This document shows, piece after piece, positions 16,006 to 23,560 of a stretch of DNA of 64,000 nt; positions within the stretch are counted from its first letter, which is position 1, and the number at the start of each line of letters is the position of its first letter. This DNA comes from Paracoccus sp. N5 (GTDB taxonomy: Bacteria > Pseudomonadota > Alphaproteobacteria > Rhodobacterales > Rhodobacteraceae). Location of the stretch: positions 620,001 to 684,000 of the forward strand of contig NZ_AQUO01000001.1 in the NCBI RefSeq assembly GCF_000371965.1. Direction: 5' to 3'. A program made the position numbers and the translations under genes. The notes under the pieces were generated by a model. The model did not search any database. It was not told the origin of the DNA and was given only the letters and a program-made list of their open reading frames with translations.

Positions 16006-17037
16006 ATGGCTACTTCCAAGCATGTTCTCGGTCGACTGACCCGTGTCGATCTCCGGAATATCTGGACGAGCGAGTCCAGTGACTTCACCCCGTGGTTGGC
16101 GCGAGAAGAAAACCTGACGGTATTGGGCGAAGCGCTCGGCATTGATCTCGAGTTGGAAGCACAGGAGAAGGCCGTTGGGCCTTTTCGGGCCGACATCCTG
16201 TGCAAGGACATCGGAACCGGTGCTTGGGTGCTCGTCGAGAACCAGCTTGAACGCACGGACCACAGTCACCTGGGGCAGCTCCTGACGTATGCCTCGGGGC
16301 TGGAAGCCGTGACAATTGTATGGATTGCGGCCAGATTCACAGAAGAGCATCGTTCGACACTCGACTGGCTCAACAAGATCACAGACGAGAGCTTCCGGTT
16401 CTTCGGATTGGAGGTTGAGCTGTGGAGGATCGCGGACTCGCCCGCTGCACCCAAGTTCAACATCGTTTCCAAGCCGAACGACTGGTCTCGCTCGGTCGCG
16501 CAGGCCGCGAGAGCCATCGACGAAGCTGAACTGTCCGACACGCGGGTGAAACAGCGGGCCTATTGGGGCGCCTTTCATCAGGCGCTTGACCAAGCTGCAG
16601 GCGCCGTTTCCGGTGGCCGTAAGCCGCAGCCACAGTCGTGGATGGGCTACTCGATCGGTCGGACCGGCTTCAACCTTGGAGCGGTAATGATCCGCCCCAA
16701 GCGACAGATTAGGACGGAACTATACATCGCGGGTGACCAGGCGAAGGCCTTCTTCCACCTACTCCACGAACAGCAGCAAGCCATCGAGCAAGAACTTGGC
16801 TATCCCCTCGAGTGGGAGGAGCTTCCCACGCGGCGCGATTGCCGTATCTCGGTCTACATGACGGATGTCGATCCGGAAGACGAGCGAGACTGGCACCGCC
16901 AGCACGAGTGGCTAACCTCCAAGATCAACGACTTCCACAGAGTTTTTCTGGCTCGTGTGCGTGATCTGGATGCTGAAGACTGGAAGCAAGATGGCGAGGT
17001 CAACGTTTCGGTCGGAACCACTCAGCTTGACGGTTAG
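16006..17037 (+). CDS. DUF4268 protein with N-terminal nuclease-like domain
   Basis: The 343-residue protein starts 13 bases after the hsdR remnant, with AGGAGAT before the ATG. Residues about 55-130 carry a PD-(D/E)xK-like core: FRADIL (Asp63), then LVENQLERTDHSHLGQLLTY with Glu78-x-Gln80. The C-terminal half (WMGYSIGRTGFNLGAVMIRP) is the DUF4268 domain. Such proteins are often found beside type I restriction systems and other defence genes, and their biochemical role is not settled. Here it is the last intact gene of the broken restriction locus. The nuclease fold is suggested by motif only. Confidence 0.8.
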   Translation: MATSKHVLGRLTRVDLRNIWTSESSDFTPWLAREENLTVLGEALGIDLELEAQEKAVGPFRADILCKDIGTGAWVLVENQLERTDHSHLGQLLTYASGLEAVTIVWIAARFTEEHRSTLDWLNKITDESFRFFGLEVELWRIADSPAAPKFNIVSKPNDWSRSVAQAARAIDEAELSDTRVKQRAYWGAFHQALDQAAGAVSGGRKPQPQSWMGYSIGRTGFNLGAVMIRPKRQIRTELYIAGDQAKAFFHLLHEQQQAIEQELGYPLEWEELPTRRDCRISVYMTDVDPEDERDWHRQHEWLTSKINDFHRVFLARVRDLDAEDWKQDGEVNVSVGTTQLDG

Positions 17038-17322
17038 ATGGGTGTGAATCGCTGGCAGAGTTCGGTTTGTGTTCCTTCTGGGGGCGCAACCCTGAAATCC
17101 AAGAGTTGAGCACGCCGTTCGATAAAATAGCTTAAATTCAATTGCTTGTGAAAATTTCACCAAAACCGTGCAGGCAACAGGTCCGGAGAATATCGACCCC
17201 GAGAGACCACTTCCGGGCCGCCTGGCGCCGACGCCGGTGCTCAGCCCATCCCGCATAACCCTCGAAAACAACGGAAAAATCCGGCCGGAGCCGGATCGGG
17301 AGAACACTTTCGCGAAGGCAAG

Positions 17323-17412
17323 TGGCGGACGGTGAGGGATTCGAACCCTCGAGACGGTTCCCCGCCTACACACTTTCCAGGCGTGCGCCTTCGACCACTC
17401 GGCCAACCGTCC
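17323..17412 (-). tRNA. tRNA-Ser (anticodon GGA)
   Basis: Read on the minus strand, a 90-base cloverleaf begins GGACGGTTGGCCGAGTGG and ends in the encoded CCA. The acceptor stem GGACGGT pairs with ACCGTCC, the anticodon loop is CTGGAAA (GGA), and there is a long variable arm as expected for serine tRNA, followed by the GGTTCGAATCC T arm. Its 3' end faces the accessory island at 1-17037, the usual orientation for integration at a tRNA. The 285 bases between the DUF4268 gene and the tRNA contain no gene; a short AT-rich stretch near 17110-17160 is the only notable feature. Confidence 0.97.
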
Positions 17413-17454
17413 GTGGCGGCTCGTCTAGCGCGACGGGCCGGTTTTCGCAAGGCT

Positions 17455-18039
17455 TCACAGCCGGGAAATCTTCTTCTGCAATTCCGCCAGTTGCCGGCGG
17501 ATCTCGGCCATGTCCTCGCCCTCGCCGGCCTTCTTGCCGGCCTTGCCCGGCGCCGCGTCGTCATCCAGCGCGGGGCCGCTGCTGCCGGCGGTGCTCCAGC
17601 CCGAGGCCATCGCCTTCAGGAACAGCTGCTGCTGGCGCTGCAAGGCCTCGAAACCCGGCATCGAGGACATCGGGTTCGGGAAGGTCGACAGGTTCTCCAT
17701 CATCTTCGACTGGCCCTCGCGCAGCATCTCGAAGCTGGCGGCCAGGAATTGCGGCACGACGGATTGCGCCTGGGTCGTGTAGCTGCGCACCAGGTCCACC
17801 AGCACGTCGATGGGCAGCACGCTTTCGCCCCGGCCCTCATGCTCGGCGATGATCTGCAAGAGATATTGCCGGGTCAGGTCGTCGCCGGTCTTCAGGTCGA
17901 CGATGCGCACCTGGCGGCCGGCGCGGATGAAGCCCGCGATGTCGTCGAGCGTGACGTAGTCGCTGGTCTCGGTGTTGTAGAGGCGGCGGCTCGCATAGCG
18001 CTTGATCAGCAGCGGGGTCGTGTTCTCGGCCTCAGCCAT
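17455..18039 (-). CDS. phaR: PHA synthesis repressor PhaR
   Basis: The 194-residue protein starts at MAEAENTTPLLIKRYASRRL, preceded by GGAGG; the longer open frame upstream has no homology. The N-terminal 60 residues (RRLYNTETSDYVTLDDIAGF) are the PHB-accumulation regulator DNA-binding domain, and residues about 65-125 the associated helical domain (LPIDVLVDLVRSYTTQAQS). The C-terminus is a linker and short coiled coil. In Paracoccus, PhaR binds DNA to repress phaP and its own gene and is released when it binds nascent PHA granules. It lies downstream of phaP in the phaC-phaP-phaR order seen in Paracoccus. Assignment is secure. Confidence 0.95.
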   Translation of the reverse strand: MAEAENTTPLLIKRYASRRLYNTETSDYVTLDDIAGFIRAGRQVRIVDLKTGDDLTRQYLLQIIAEHEGRGESVLPIDVLVDLVRSYTTQAQSVVPQFLAASFEMLREGQSKMMENLSTFPNPMSSMPGFEALQRQQQLFLKAMASGWSTAGSSGPALDDDAAPGKAGKKAGEGEDMAEIRRQLAELQKKISRL

Positions 18040-18136
18040 GGCTCCTCCGGCAATGCATTTGCAGCATGATGGGAAATGGCCCGCGGAAATGCAAAGAAAA
18101 TCGCCATGCCGCGCCGCAAGAGGCCGCGCGCGGGCA

Positions 18137-18166
18137 TGAAAAAAGGGGGCAGAACCTGCCCCCTTC
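18137..18166 (-). terminator. Rho-independent terminator of phaP
   Basis: On the minus strand a perfect 10-bp stem AAGGGGGCAG / CTGCCCCCTT with loop GTT is followed by six T residues. It lies about 30 bases after the phaP stop and before phaR, so it would limit readthrough into phaR and give abundant short phaP transcript. Confidence 0.9.
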
Positions 18167-18195
18167 TCGAACTCGATCAAGCCGTCAGGCCCGGA

Positions 18196-18672
18196 TCAGA
18201 CTTTCGCGACGGTCGGGTTGGTCGAGGTCGCGGCGGCAGTGGCTTTCTTCACCGCGGCTTGCGTCTCGCGGGTGGCCTTCTCGGCGGCCTTCTGGGCGTC
18301 GGAAGCCAGGTCCTTGCCGGCGGTCAGCATCAGATCGACGGTGTCCATCTGCACTTTCTTCGCCACCTCGGCAAAGGCGGCCATGTGCTCGGCAGCCATC
18401 TCGGCGGCGGCCGAAGCGAAGTCGCTGACGGCTTTCGCGTATTCGGCCGGCTCTTCCTTCGAGGCGGTCAGTTCGCCCAGGCGAGCGATGGTGTCTTTCG
18501 CCCACTGCGACGAGATCTCGGTCGAACGCTCGGCAGCGGCCAGCGCGACTTTCGCCATTTTCTCGCCCAGCGCGGTCTGCGACTTGAAGGCGTCCTGGAA
18601 GGACGAGGTGTCGATCGGCAGTTTCGACATCATTTCTTGCATGGTCTTGGTGAAATCGGGGGTCTTGGCCAT
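18196..18672 (-). CDS. phaP: Phasin PhaP
   Basis: The 158-residue protein starts at MAKTPDFTKTMQEMMSKLPI with GGAGAG upstream; the longer frame is extension into the leader. It is rich in Ala, Lys and Glu, almost entirely helical and amphipathic, and fits the phasin family (residues about 45-140: AAERSTEISSQWAKDTIARL). Phasins coat PHA granules and control their size and number. It ends in a short Lys/Ala/Thr-rich tail. It lies between phaC and phaR, with a strong operator-like inverted repeat upstream. Confidence 0.92.
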   Translation of the reverse strand: MAKTPDFTKTMQEMMSKLPIDTSSFQDAFKSQTALGEKMAKVALAAAERSTEISSQWAKDTIARLGELTASKEEPAEYAKAVSDFASAAAEMAAEHMAAFAEVAKKVQMDTVDLMLTAGKDLASDAQKAAEKATRETQAAVKKATAAATSTNPTVAKV

Positions 18673-18735
18673 TTGCTCTCTCCTAGATCGGCGCGAAGCT
18701 TGGGCACCGGGTGATTGTTCTGTCCCCTCATATAC

Positions 18736-18782
18736 TTTCTGCACCGCAGCATTGCAAGAAAATTTTTGCTGCGGTGCAGAAA
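18736..18782. promoter_or_regulatory. Inverted repeat between phaC and phaP: PhaR operator candidate and possible phaC terminator
   Basis: Two perfect 16-base arms, TTTCTGCACCGCAGCA and TGCTGCGGTGCAGAAA, are separated by 15 AT-rich bases containing TTGCAA. The element begins 5 bases after the phaC stop and ends 63 bases before the phaP start. It includes several TGC/GCA pairs, the signature described for PhaR sites upstream of phaP in Paracoccus. The same hairpin could end or attenuate phaC transcription. Dual use is an inference. Confidence 0.75.
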
Positions 18783-18787
18783 ATTCC

Positions 18788-21151
18788 TCAGGCCCGCTCG
18801 TGGACATAGATGCCGGGCGCCGGGCCGAAACCTTCGCCGGGCTCGCGCGCCTCGACCATGCGGCCGGCGTGCTGGGCCAGCCATTCGCCCCAGCGGCCCC
18901 ACCAGCTGCCCTCGTGATACCGGGCCTTGTCGCGCCAGTCCTGCTCGCCGCCCTCGAAGCCGGCGTCCGAGGTGTAATGGCCGTATTTCTTCTTGCTGGG
19001 CGGATTGATGATGCCGGCGATATGGCCCGATTCCGACAGGATGAAGCGCTTGTCCTTCGATCCCATCTGCGCGATGCCGCGCCAGCTGTCGCGCCAGGGG
19101 GCGATATGGTCGGTCTCGCAGGCGATGGCGCAGAGCGGCACCTCGACCTGGCTGATGTGCAGCTTGTGGCCCATCAGCTCGAAGCCCTCGCCGGCGAAAC
19201 GGTTCTGCTGGCAAAGGCCGCGCAGATATTCCACCGCCATGCGGCCCGGCAGGTTGGTGCCGTCGCCGTTCCAGAACAGCAGGTCGAAGGCCGGCGGCGT
19301 CTCGCCCAGCATGTAGCTGCGGATCGCCGGGCCCCAGACCAGGTCGTTGGCGCGCAGGAAGCTGAAGGTGCGCGTCATCAGCTGCGCGCCCAGCACGCCG
19401 GTGCGCCCGGCCTCTTCCTCGATCCCCGAGACGAAATCGTCCTGCAGATAGGGGGTGAATTCGCCCTGCTCGGCGAAATCGGTCAGCGTGGTGAAGAAGG
19501 TGGCCGAGTTCACCCGGTCGTCGCCGCGCTGCTTCAGCAGCGACAGCGTCAGCGCCAGGGTGGTGCCGGCGATGCAATAGCCGACAACGTTCAGCTTTTT
19601 CTGGTCGGTCAGGTCCAGCACCCAGTCCATGATCTCGAGATAGGACGAGACATAATCGTCCATCCCGGTGTCGCCATAGCTGGGATCGGGGTTCTTCCAG
19701 GCCACTACGAACAGCGTATAGCCCTGATCGACCACCCATTTGATCAGGCTGTTCTGCGGCTTCAGGTCCATGATGTAGAACTTGTTGATCCAGGGCGGAA
19801 AGATCACCAGCGGGATCTCGTGCACGCTTTCGGTGGTCGGCTTGTACTGGATCAGCTCATAGAGCCTGGTGCGCGCGACCACGGTGCCGGCAGAGGTGCC
19901 GATGTTCTCGCCCACCCGGAAGGCGTCGCGGTCGGCCAGCGAGACGATCAGCTCGCCGCTGTGGTTCTCGACGTCGCGCACCAGGTTCTCGAGCCCGCGC
20001 ACCAGGCTTTCGCCCTCGGTCGCCACGGCCTTTTCCAGCGCGTCCGGGTTGGTCGCCAGGAAGTTCGTCGGCGCCATCATGTCGATCATCTGGCGGGTGA
20101 ACCATTCGACCCGGCGCCGGTCGGTCATCTGCGGCAGGTCGAGCGCGCTTGCCGCCTCGGCCAGGGCCTGGGCGTTGATCTGGTACTGGCGCTTGATGAA
20201 GTTGAAGAAGGGATGCGCCTCCCACAGCGGATTGGCAAAGCGGCGGTCGCGCGGCCCCTCGTCGGCCGGCGGCACCAGCGTGCCGCGGGCCAGCGCGGCC
20301 TGGGCTTCGGCGAAATGGCGCAGGGTTTCGCCCCAATAGCTGACCTGCTGGCCCATCACCCGCTCGGGCTGTTCGGCCAGCAGCTTCATCCAGGCCGAGG
20401 TGGCGGTCGCGAACAGGTCGGGGCCGGGCATCTCGACGCCGGGGCTATGCGGCTTGCGCTGCGACAGGGCGCTGATCAGGCGCTGGGTCAGCGATTCGAT
20501 GCGCTCGATATTGGCGGTCAGTTGTTCCGGCAGCCGGCTGGAGCTGCCGAAGGCGGCCTCGGCAAAGGCCACGGTGGCGGGATTGCGCAGGGCGGGGGCG
20601 GCGGTGTCCGAGGCCCCGGCGGCGGGCCGGGCAGCGGCCCCGGCAGCCGGCGCACGGGCGGGGGTCGCCTGGGCGGTCGGGGCCGCCGGGCCGGTCGCGC
20701 CGAGCGGCCGCAGCGCCTCGTCGGCGGCGCTCAGCGTTGCGGCATCGGCCTTGGCCACCTTGGCGGTAGGCTTGCGGCGGGTGCCGGTGCGGGTGTCGCT
20801 GCGCACGGCGGCGCGGGCACGGGCGGCAGCGTTGCGCGGGGTGGACTTGGCGGCCGCAGCCTTGGCCGCGGCCGGTTTCGCGGCCGGCTTGCCGGCGGGC
20901 ACGGCAGCGACTTCGGCTTTGGCGGCTTCGGTTTTCACGGCTTCGGTTTTGGCGGGCGCCTTGGCCGCCCGGCTGCGCGCCGGCTTCGGCTTGGCGGGGG
21001 CCGAATCGCCCGGGCCCGGGGCGGCTTCGGCGGCCGGGCTCACCGTCTTGGCCGATGCGCGGGCCTTCGGGGCGCCGGAGGGGGGATTTCCCCCGGCTCC
21101 GGCAGCCTTGGCATCCGTGCCCGCGTCCGGTTTTTCGTCCTTGCCCGCCAT
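18788..21151 (-). CDS. phaC: Class I PHA synthase PhaC with long Ala/Lys/Pro-rich N-terminal extension
   Basis: Starting at MAGKDEKPDAG (GGGGAGGA upstream), the protein has 787 residues. Residues about 210-787 are a normal class I synthase: PHB synthase N-terminal domain, then an alpha/beta hydrolase fold with the lipase-box variant VVGYCIAGT (nucleophile Cys526), Asp681 in CETDHIAPW and His710 in SESGHIAGI. It polymerises (R)-3-hydroxyacyl-CoA into PHA at the granule surface. The first 200 residues are low complexity, with runs like AKTEAVKTEAAKAEV and AKPAAAKAAAAKS resembling histone H1 tails; usual class I enzymes are near 590-630 residues. It is divergent from the depolymerase gene phaZ. 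Confidence 0.95.
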   Translation of the reverse strand: MAGKDEKPDAGTDAKAAGAGGNPPSGAPKARASAKTVSPAAEAAPGPGDSAPAKPKPARSRAAKAPAKTEAVKTEAAKAEVAAVPAGKPAAKPAAAKAAAAKSTPRNAAARARAAVRSDTRTGTRRKPTAKVAKADAATLSAADEALRPLGATGPAAPTAQATPARAPAAGAAARPAAGASDTAAPALRNPATVAFAEAAFGSSSRLPEQLTANIERIESLTQRLISALSQRKPHSPGVEMPGPDLFATATSAWMKLLAEQPERVMGQQVSYWGETLRHFAEAQAALARGTLVPPADEGPRDRRFANPLWEAHPFFNFIKRQYQINAQALAEAASALDLPQMTDRRRVEWFTRQMIDMMAPTNFLATNPDALEKAVATEGESLVRGLENLVRDVENHSGELIVSLADRDAFRVGENIGTSAGTVVARTRLYELIQYKPTTESVHEIPLVIFPPWINKFYIMDLKPQNSLIKWVVDQGYTLFVVAWKNPDPSYGDTGMDDYVSSYLEIMDWVLDLTDQKKLNVVGYCIAGTTLALTLSLLKQRGDDRVNSATFFTTLTDFAEQGEFTPYLQDDFVSGIEEEAGRTGVLGAQLMTRTFSFLRANDLVWGPAIRSYMLGETPPAFDLLFWNGDGTNLPGRMAVEYLRGLCQQNRFAGEGFELMGHKLHISQVEVPLCAIACETDHIAPWRDSWRGIAQMGSKDKRFILSESGHIAGIINPPSKKKYGHYTSDAGFEGGEQDWRDKARYHEGSWWGRWGEWLAQHAGRMVEAREPGEGFGPAPGIYVHERA

Positions 21152-21266
21152 AATTGACAATCCTCCCCTAAACGTAAAAGCATTATGCCTAGCATATACC
21201 GCAGGTAAAGCCGTGACCTTTCCCGGCCAGGCCGAATCCGGCGCACCCAACGGAGAATTGGCAGCG
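21152..21266. promoter_or_regulatory. Divergent phaC/phaZ promoter region with palindrome
   Basis: The 115 bases separate the start codons of the divergent phaC and phaZ. At 21184-21196 lies the perfect palindrome TATGC-CTA-GCATA, with a further GCA/TGC element (ACCGCAGG) downstream. The spacing of TGC and GCA half-sites resembles those in the phaP operator, so PhaR may act here as well. The AT-rich stretch AACGTAAAAGCATTAT could supply promoter elements, but no standard -35/-10 pair is clear. Confidence 0.55.
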
Positions 21267-22610
21267 ATGGCGACTTACAAGGGACTGAGGGGCATCATCT
21301 CCTACGACGCGATGGAGACGATCCGCAACACCAATGAATGGATGGGGGCCAGCGCGCGCGCGCTGTCGTCCTATCCGGCCTTCGCGATGATCCCGAACCC
21401 GATGTTCAAGCTGATGTCCGCCTGGGGCCGGGTCGCAGAGCGCAGCTTCGCCCGCATGGTCATCAAGCCGGACTGGGAAATCCCGCCCATCGTCTCCGAG
21501 GACGGCCAGGACCATGTCGTCTATGTCGAGCCGGTGGTCGAGCGGCCTTTCGGCGACCTGGTGCATTTCCGCGTCGCCCGGCGCGAGCCGATGGCCCGCA
21601 AGGTCCTGCTGGTCGCTCCAATGTCCGGGCACTACGCCACCCTCCTTCGCACCACCGTCACATCACTGCTTCCGGACTGCGAAGTCTATGTGACGGATTG
21701 GCACAATGCCCGTGACATTCCGGTCAGCTGCGGCAAGTTCGACATCGAGGATTACACCCAGTATCTGGTCGACTTCATCCGCCACCTCGGGCCGGACGTG
21801 AACGTGATCGCGGTCTGCCAGCCGGCGCCGCTGGCCCTGGCCGCGACCGCCCTGCTGGCGGAGCAGGAGCCCAAGGCGCAGCCGCGCTCGCTGATCCTGA
21901 TCGGCGGTCCGATCGACCCCGACGCCGCCGCGACCGAGGTCACCGACTTCGGCAACCGCATGACCATGGGCGAGCTCGACTACCTGATGATCCAGCAGGT
22001 CGGCTTCAAGTATCGCGGCGCCGGCCGCATGGTCTATCCGGGGCTGGCGCAGCTTTCCTCCTTCATCGCGATGAATGCCGAAACCCACGCCAAGGCCTTC
22101 ATCGACAAGATCTTCGCCGAGGCGCGCGGCGAGGGCTCCGAGGGCGACAAGCACTACAAGTTCTACGACGAATACCTGGCCGTGATGGACATGACGGCGG
22201 AATTCTACCTCTCGACCGTCGAGCGCATCTTCAAGGGGCTCGAGATCGCGCAGAACCGCTTTACCGTGAACGGCCAGCCGGTCGACCTGTCCAGGATCAC
22301 CGATGTCGCGGTCATGACCATCGAGGGCGCCAATGACGACATCTCGGCCCCCGGCCAATGCGTCGCGGCGCTGGCGCTGTGCTCGGGCGTGCCGGACGAG
22401 AAGAAGCAGCAGCATCTGGAACCCGGCGCCGGCCATTACGGCATCTTCGCCGGCAAGAGCTGGCGGCTGAACATCCGCCCGCTGGTGCTGGACTTCATCG
22501 ACGAACAGCTCAGCGCCCCGGCCACCCCGATCCGCCGCCGCCGCGGCACGGCGCCGGTCGACTGCGGCCTGACCTCGGGCAACGATCTCGACGGCAAGCT
22601 GGCGGTCTGA
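21267..22610 (+). CDS. phaZ: Intracellular PHA depolymerase PhaZ
   Basis: The 447-residue protein starts at MATYKGLRGIISYDAMETIR with GGAG upstream; the long open frame before it is antisense phaC. It belongs to the cysteine-nucleophile intracellular depolymerases: Cys184 sits in VIAVCQPAPLAL, matching the CxxxP-type active site of this family, with the C-terminal catalytic His region LEPGAGHYGIFAGKSW. There is no signal peptide. It degrades native PHA granules to release stored carbon. Gene order phaZ divergent from phaC-phaP-phaR is the Paracoccus layout. The gene ends facing an alpha/beta hydrolase with a shared terminator between. Confidence 0.95.
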   Translation: MATYKGLRGIISYDAMETIRNTNEWMGASARALSSYPAFAMIPNPMFKLMSAWGRVAERSFARMVIKPDWEIPPIVSEDGQDHVVYVEPVVERPFGDLVHFRVARREPMARKVLLVAPMSGHYATLLRTTVTSLLPDCEVYVTDWHNARDIPVSCGKFDIEDYTQYLVDFIRHLGPDVNVIAVCQPAPLALAATALLAEQEPKAQPRSLILIGGPIDPDAAATEVTDFGNRMTMGELDYLMIQQVGFKYRGAGRMVYPGLAQLSSFIAMNAETHAKAFIDKIFAEARGEGSEGDKHYKFYDEYLAVMDMTAEFYLSTVERIFKGLEIAQNRFTVNGQPVDLSRITDVAVMTIEGANDDISAPGQCVAALALCSGVPDEKKQQHLEPGAGHYGIFAGKSWRLNIRPLVLDFIDEQLSAPATPIRRRRGTAPVDCGLTSGNDLDGKLAV

Positions 22611-22628
22611 CCGACGGGCACTTTAACG

Positions 22629-22655
22629 AAAGGCGCGGCCCCGGCCGCGCCCTTC
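22629..22655. terminator. Convergent terminator hairpin between phaZ and the hydrolase gene
   Basis: AAGGCGCGGCC and GGCCGCGCC form a stable GC stem with a loop of two to three bases, A-rich on one side and CTTCT on the other. It lies between two convergent stops and may serve both strands, although neither side has a long T tract. Confidence 0.7.
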
Positions 22656-23396
22656 TCATGCCCGCTCCAGCACCTCCTGAAGCGCCGCGCCGATCAGCGC
22701 CAGGCAATCCGGCGTCGAAAAGCGATGGTCGGCGCCCTTGACCAGCACCAGCCGCATGTCGGGGCCCTCGGCATGGCCGAGCAGGTCCAGCGCCCAGGAC
22801 ACCGGCACGTCGGCATCCGCCGTCCCCTGCAGGAAGCGCACCGGAAAGGGCAGTTCCAGCGGCCGATCCAGCACCAGGTGCCGGCGACCGTCCTCGATCA
22901 GCCGGCGGGTGATGACATAGGGCGCGTCGTAATCGCTGGGCCGCAGCACCCGGCCCTCGCGCAGCAGCGCCTCGCGCTGCCCCGCGTCCATGCCCGCCCA
23001 GAAGCCGCGTTCGGTGAAATCCGGCGCCGCCGCGACGGTGACCAGCCCCGCCAGCCGCTCGGGCATGGCCCGCGCCAGCAGCAGGCTGATCCAGCCCCCC
23101 ATGCTCGACCCGACCAGCAGCACCGGCCCCTCGACCCGGTCCAGCGCCGCCTGCGCATCGGCCAGCCAGTCGCCGATGCAACCCTCCTCGAAGGCGCCCG
23201 AGGATTCGCCATGGCCGGAATAATCCAGCCGCAGGAACGCGCGCCTGCGCGCCCGCGCCCAATCCTCCAGCCAGACCGCCTTGGTGCCCTGCATGTCCGA
23301 GCGGAACCCGCCCAGGAACACCACGCAGGGCCCCTGCCCCTCCAGCCGGTTGCAAGCGATCCGCCGCCCCTGCGGCCCGTCCAGAAATTCCGTCAT
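22656..23396 (-). CDS. Alpha/beta hydrolase of small serine hydrolase type
   Basis: The 246-residue protein begins MTEFLDGPQGRRIACNRLEG; an upstream in-frame extension has no homology and overlaps an intergenic repeat. It has VVFLGGFRSDM (oxyanion region), RLDYSGHGESSG, the nucleophile elbow VGSSMGGW (Ser near residue 95), Asp in QGTADADVPV and His in VKGADHRFS. This pattern resembles ABHD10-like thioesterases and esterases. The substrate is unknown. It sits between phaZ and thrS, so a role in hydrolysis of hydroxyacyl products is conceivable but only by position. Confidence 0.75.
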   Translation of the reverse strand: MTEFLDGPQGRRIACNRLEGQGPCVVFLGGFRSDMQGTKAVWLEDWARARRRAFLRLDYSGHGESSGAFEEGCIGDWLADAQAALDRVEGPVLLVGSSMGGWISLLLARAMPERLAGLVTVAAAPDFTERGFWAGMDAGQREALLREGRVLRPSDYDAPYVITRRLIEDGRRHLVLDRPLELPFPVRFLQGTADADVPVSWALDLLGHAEGPDMRLVLVKGADHRFSTPDCLALIGAALQEVLERA

Positions 23397-23458
23397 TCTT
23401 TCTTGTCCAAATATCCTGCGGGGGAGTCGCGCCAGCGACGGGGGCGCAAAGCCCCCGG
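23397..23458. repeat. Intergenic repeat copy 1 (TTTCTTGTCCAAATATCC type)
   Basis: The plus strand reads TTTCTTGTCCAAATATCC, then a G-rich stretch and a GC hairpin ending GGGGGC..GCCCCC. The same head sequence with a single change (TTTCTTGTCGAAATATCC) and the same kind of hairpin occurs at 26019-26103 in the same orientation. I know this type of element as recurrent between genes in Rhodobacteraceae; its function is not established to my knowledge. Here it lies between divergent genes (hydrolase and thrS). Confidence 0.7.
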
Positions 23459-23560
23459 CGAACCTAGCCGCATTGACAAGCCCCGGCAATCGCGCGACAC
23501 CCGCGCCACATAACCCGCAACCGGGCGTTCCGTGGGCGCCAAACCGACGAGGAGGACATG

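Noticed and set aside
18218..21157. Plus-strand open frame of 979 codons opposite phaP and phaC
   Set aside because: Low-complexity translation (Gly, Arg, His) with no homology, opposite two well-defined genes.
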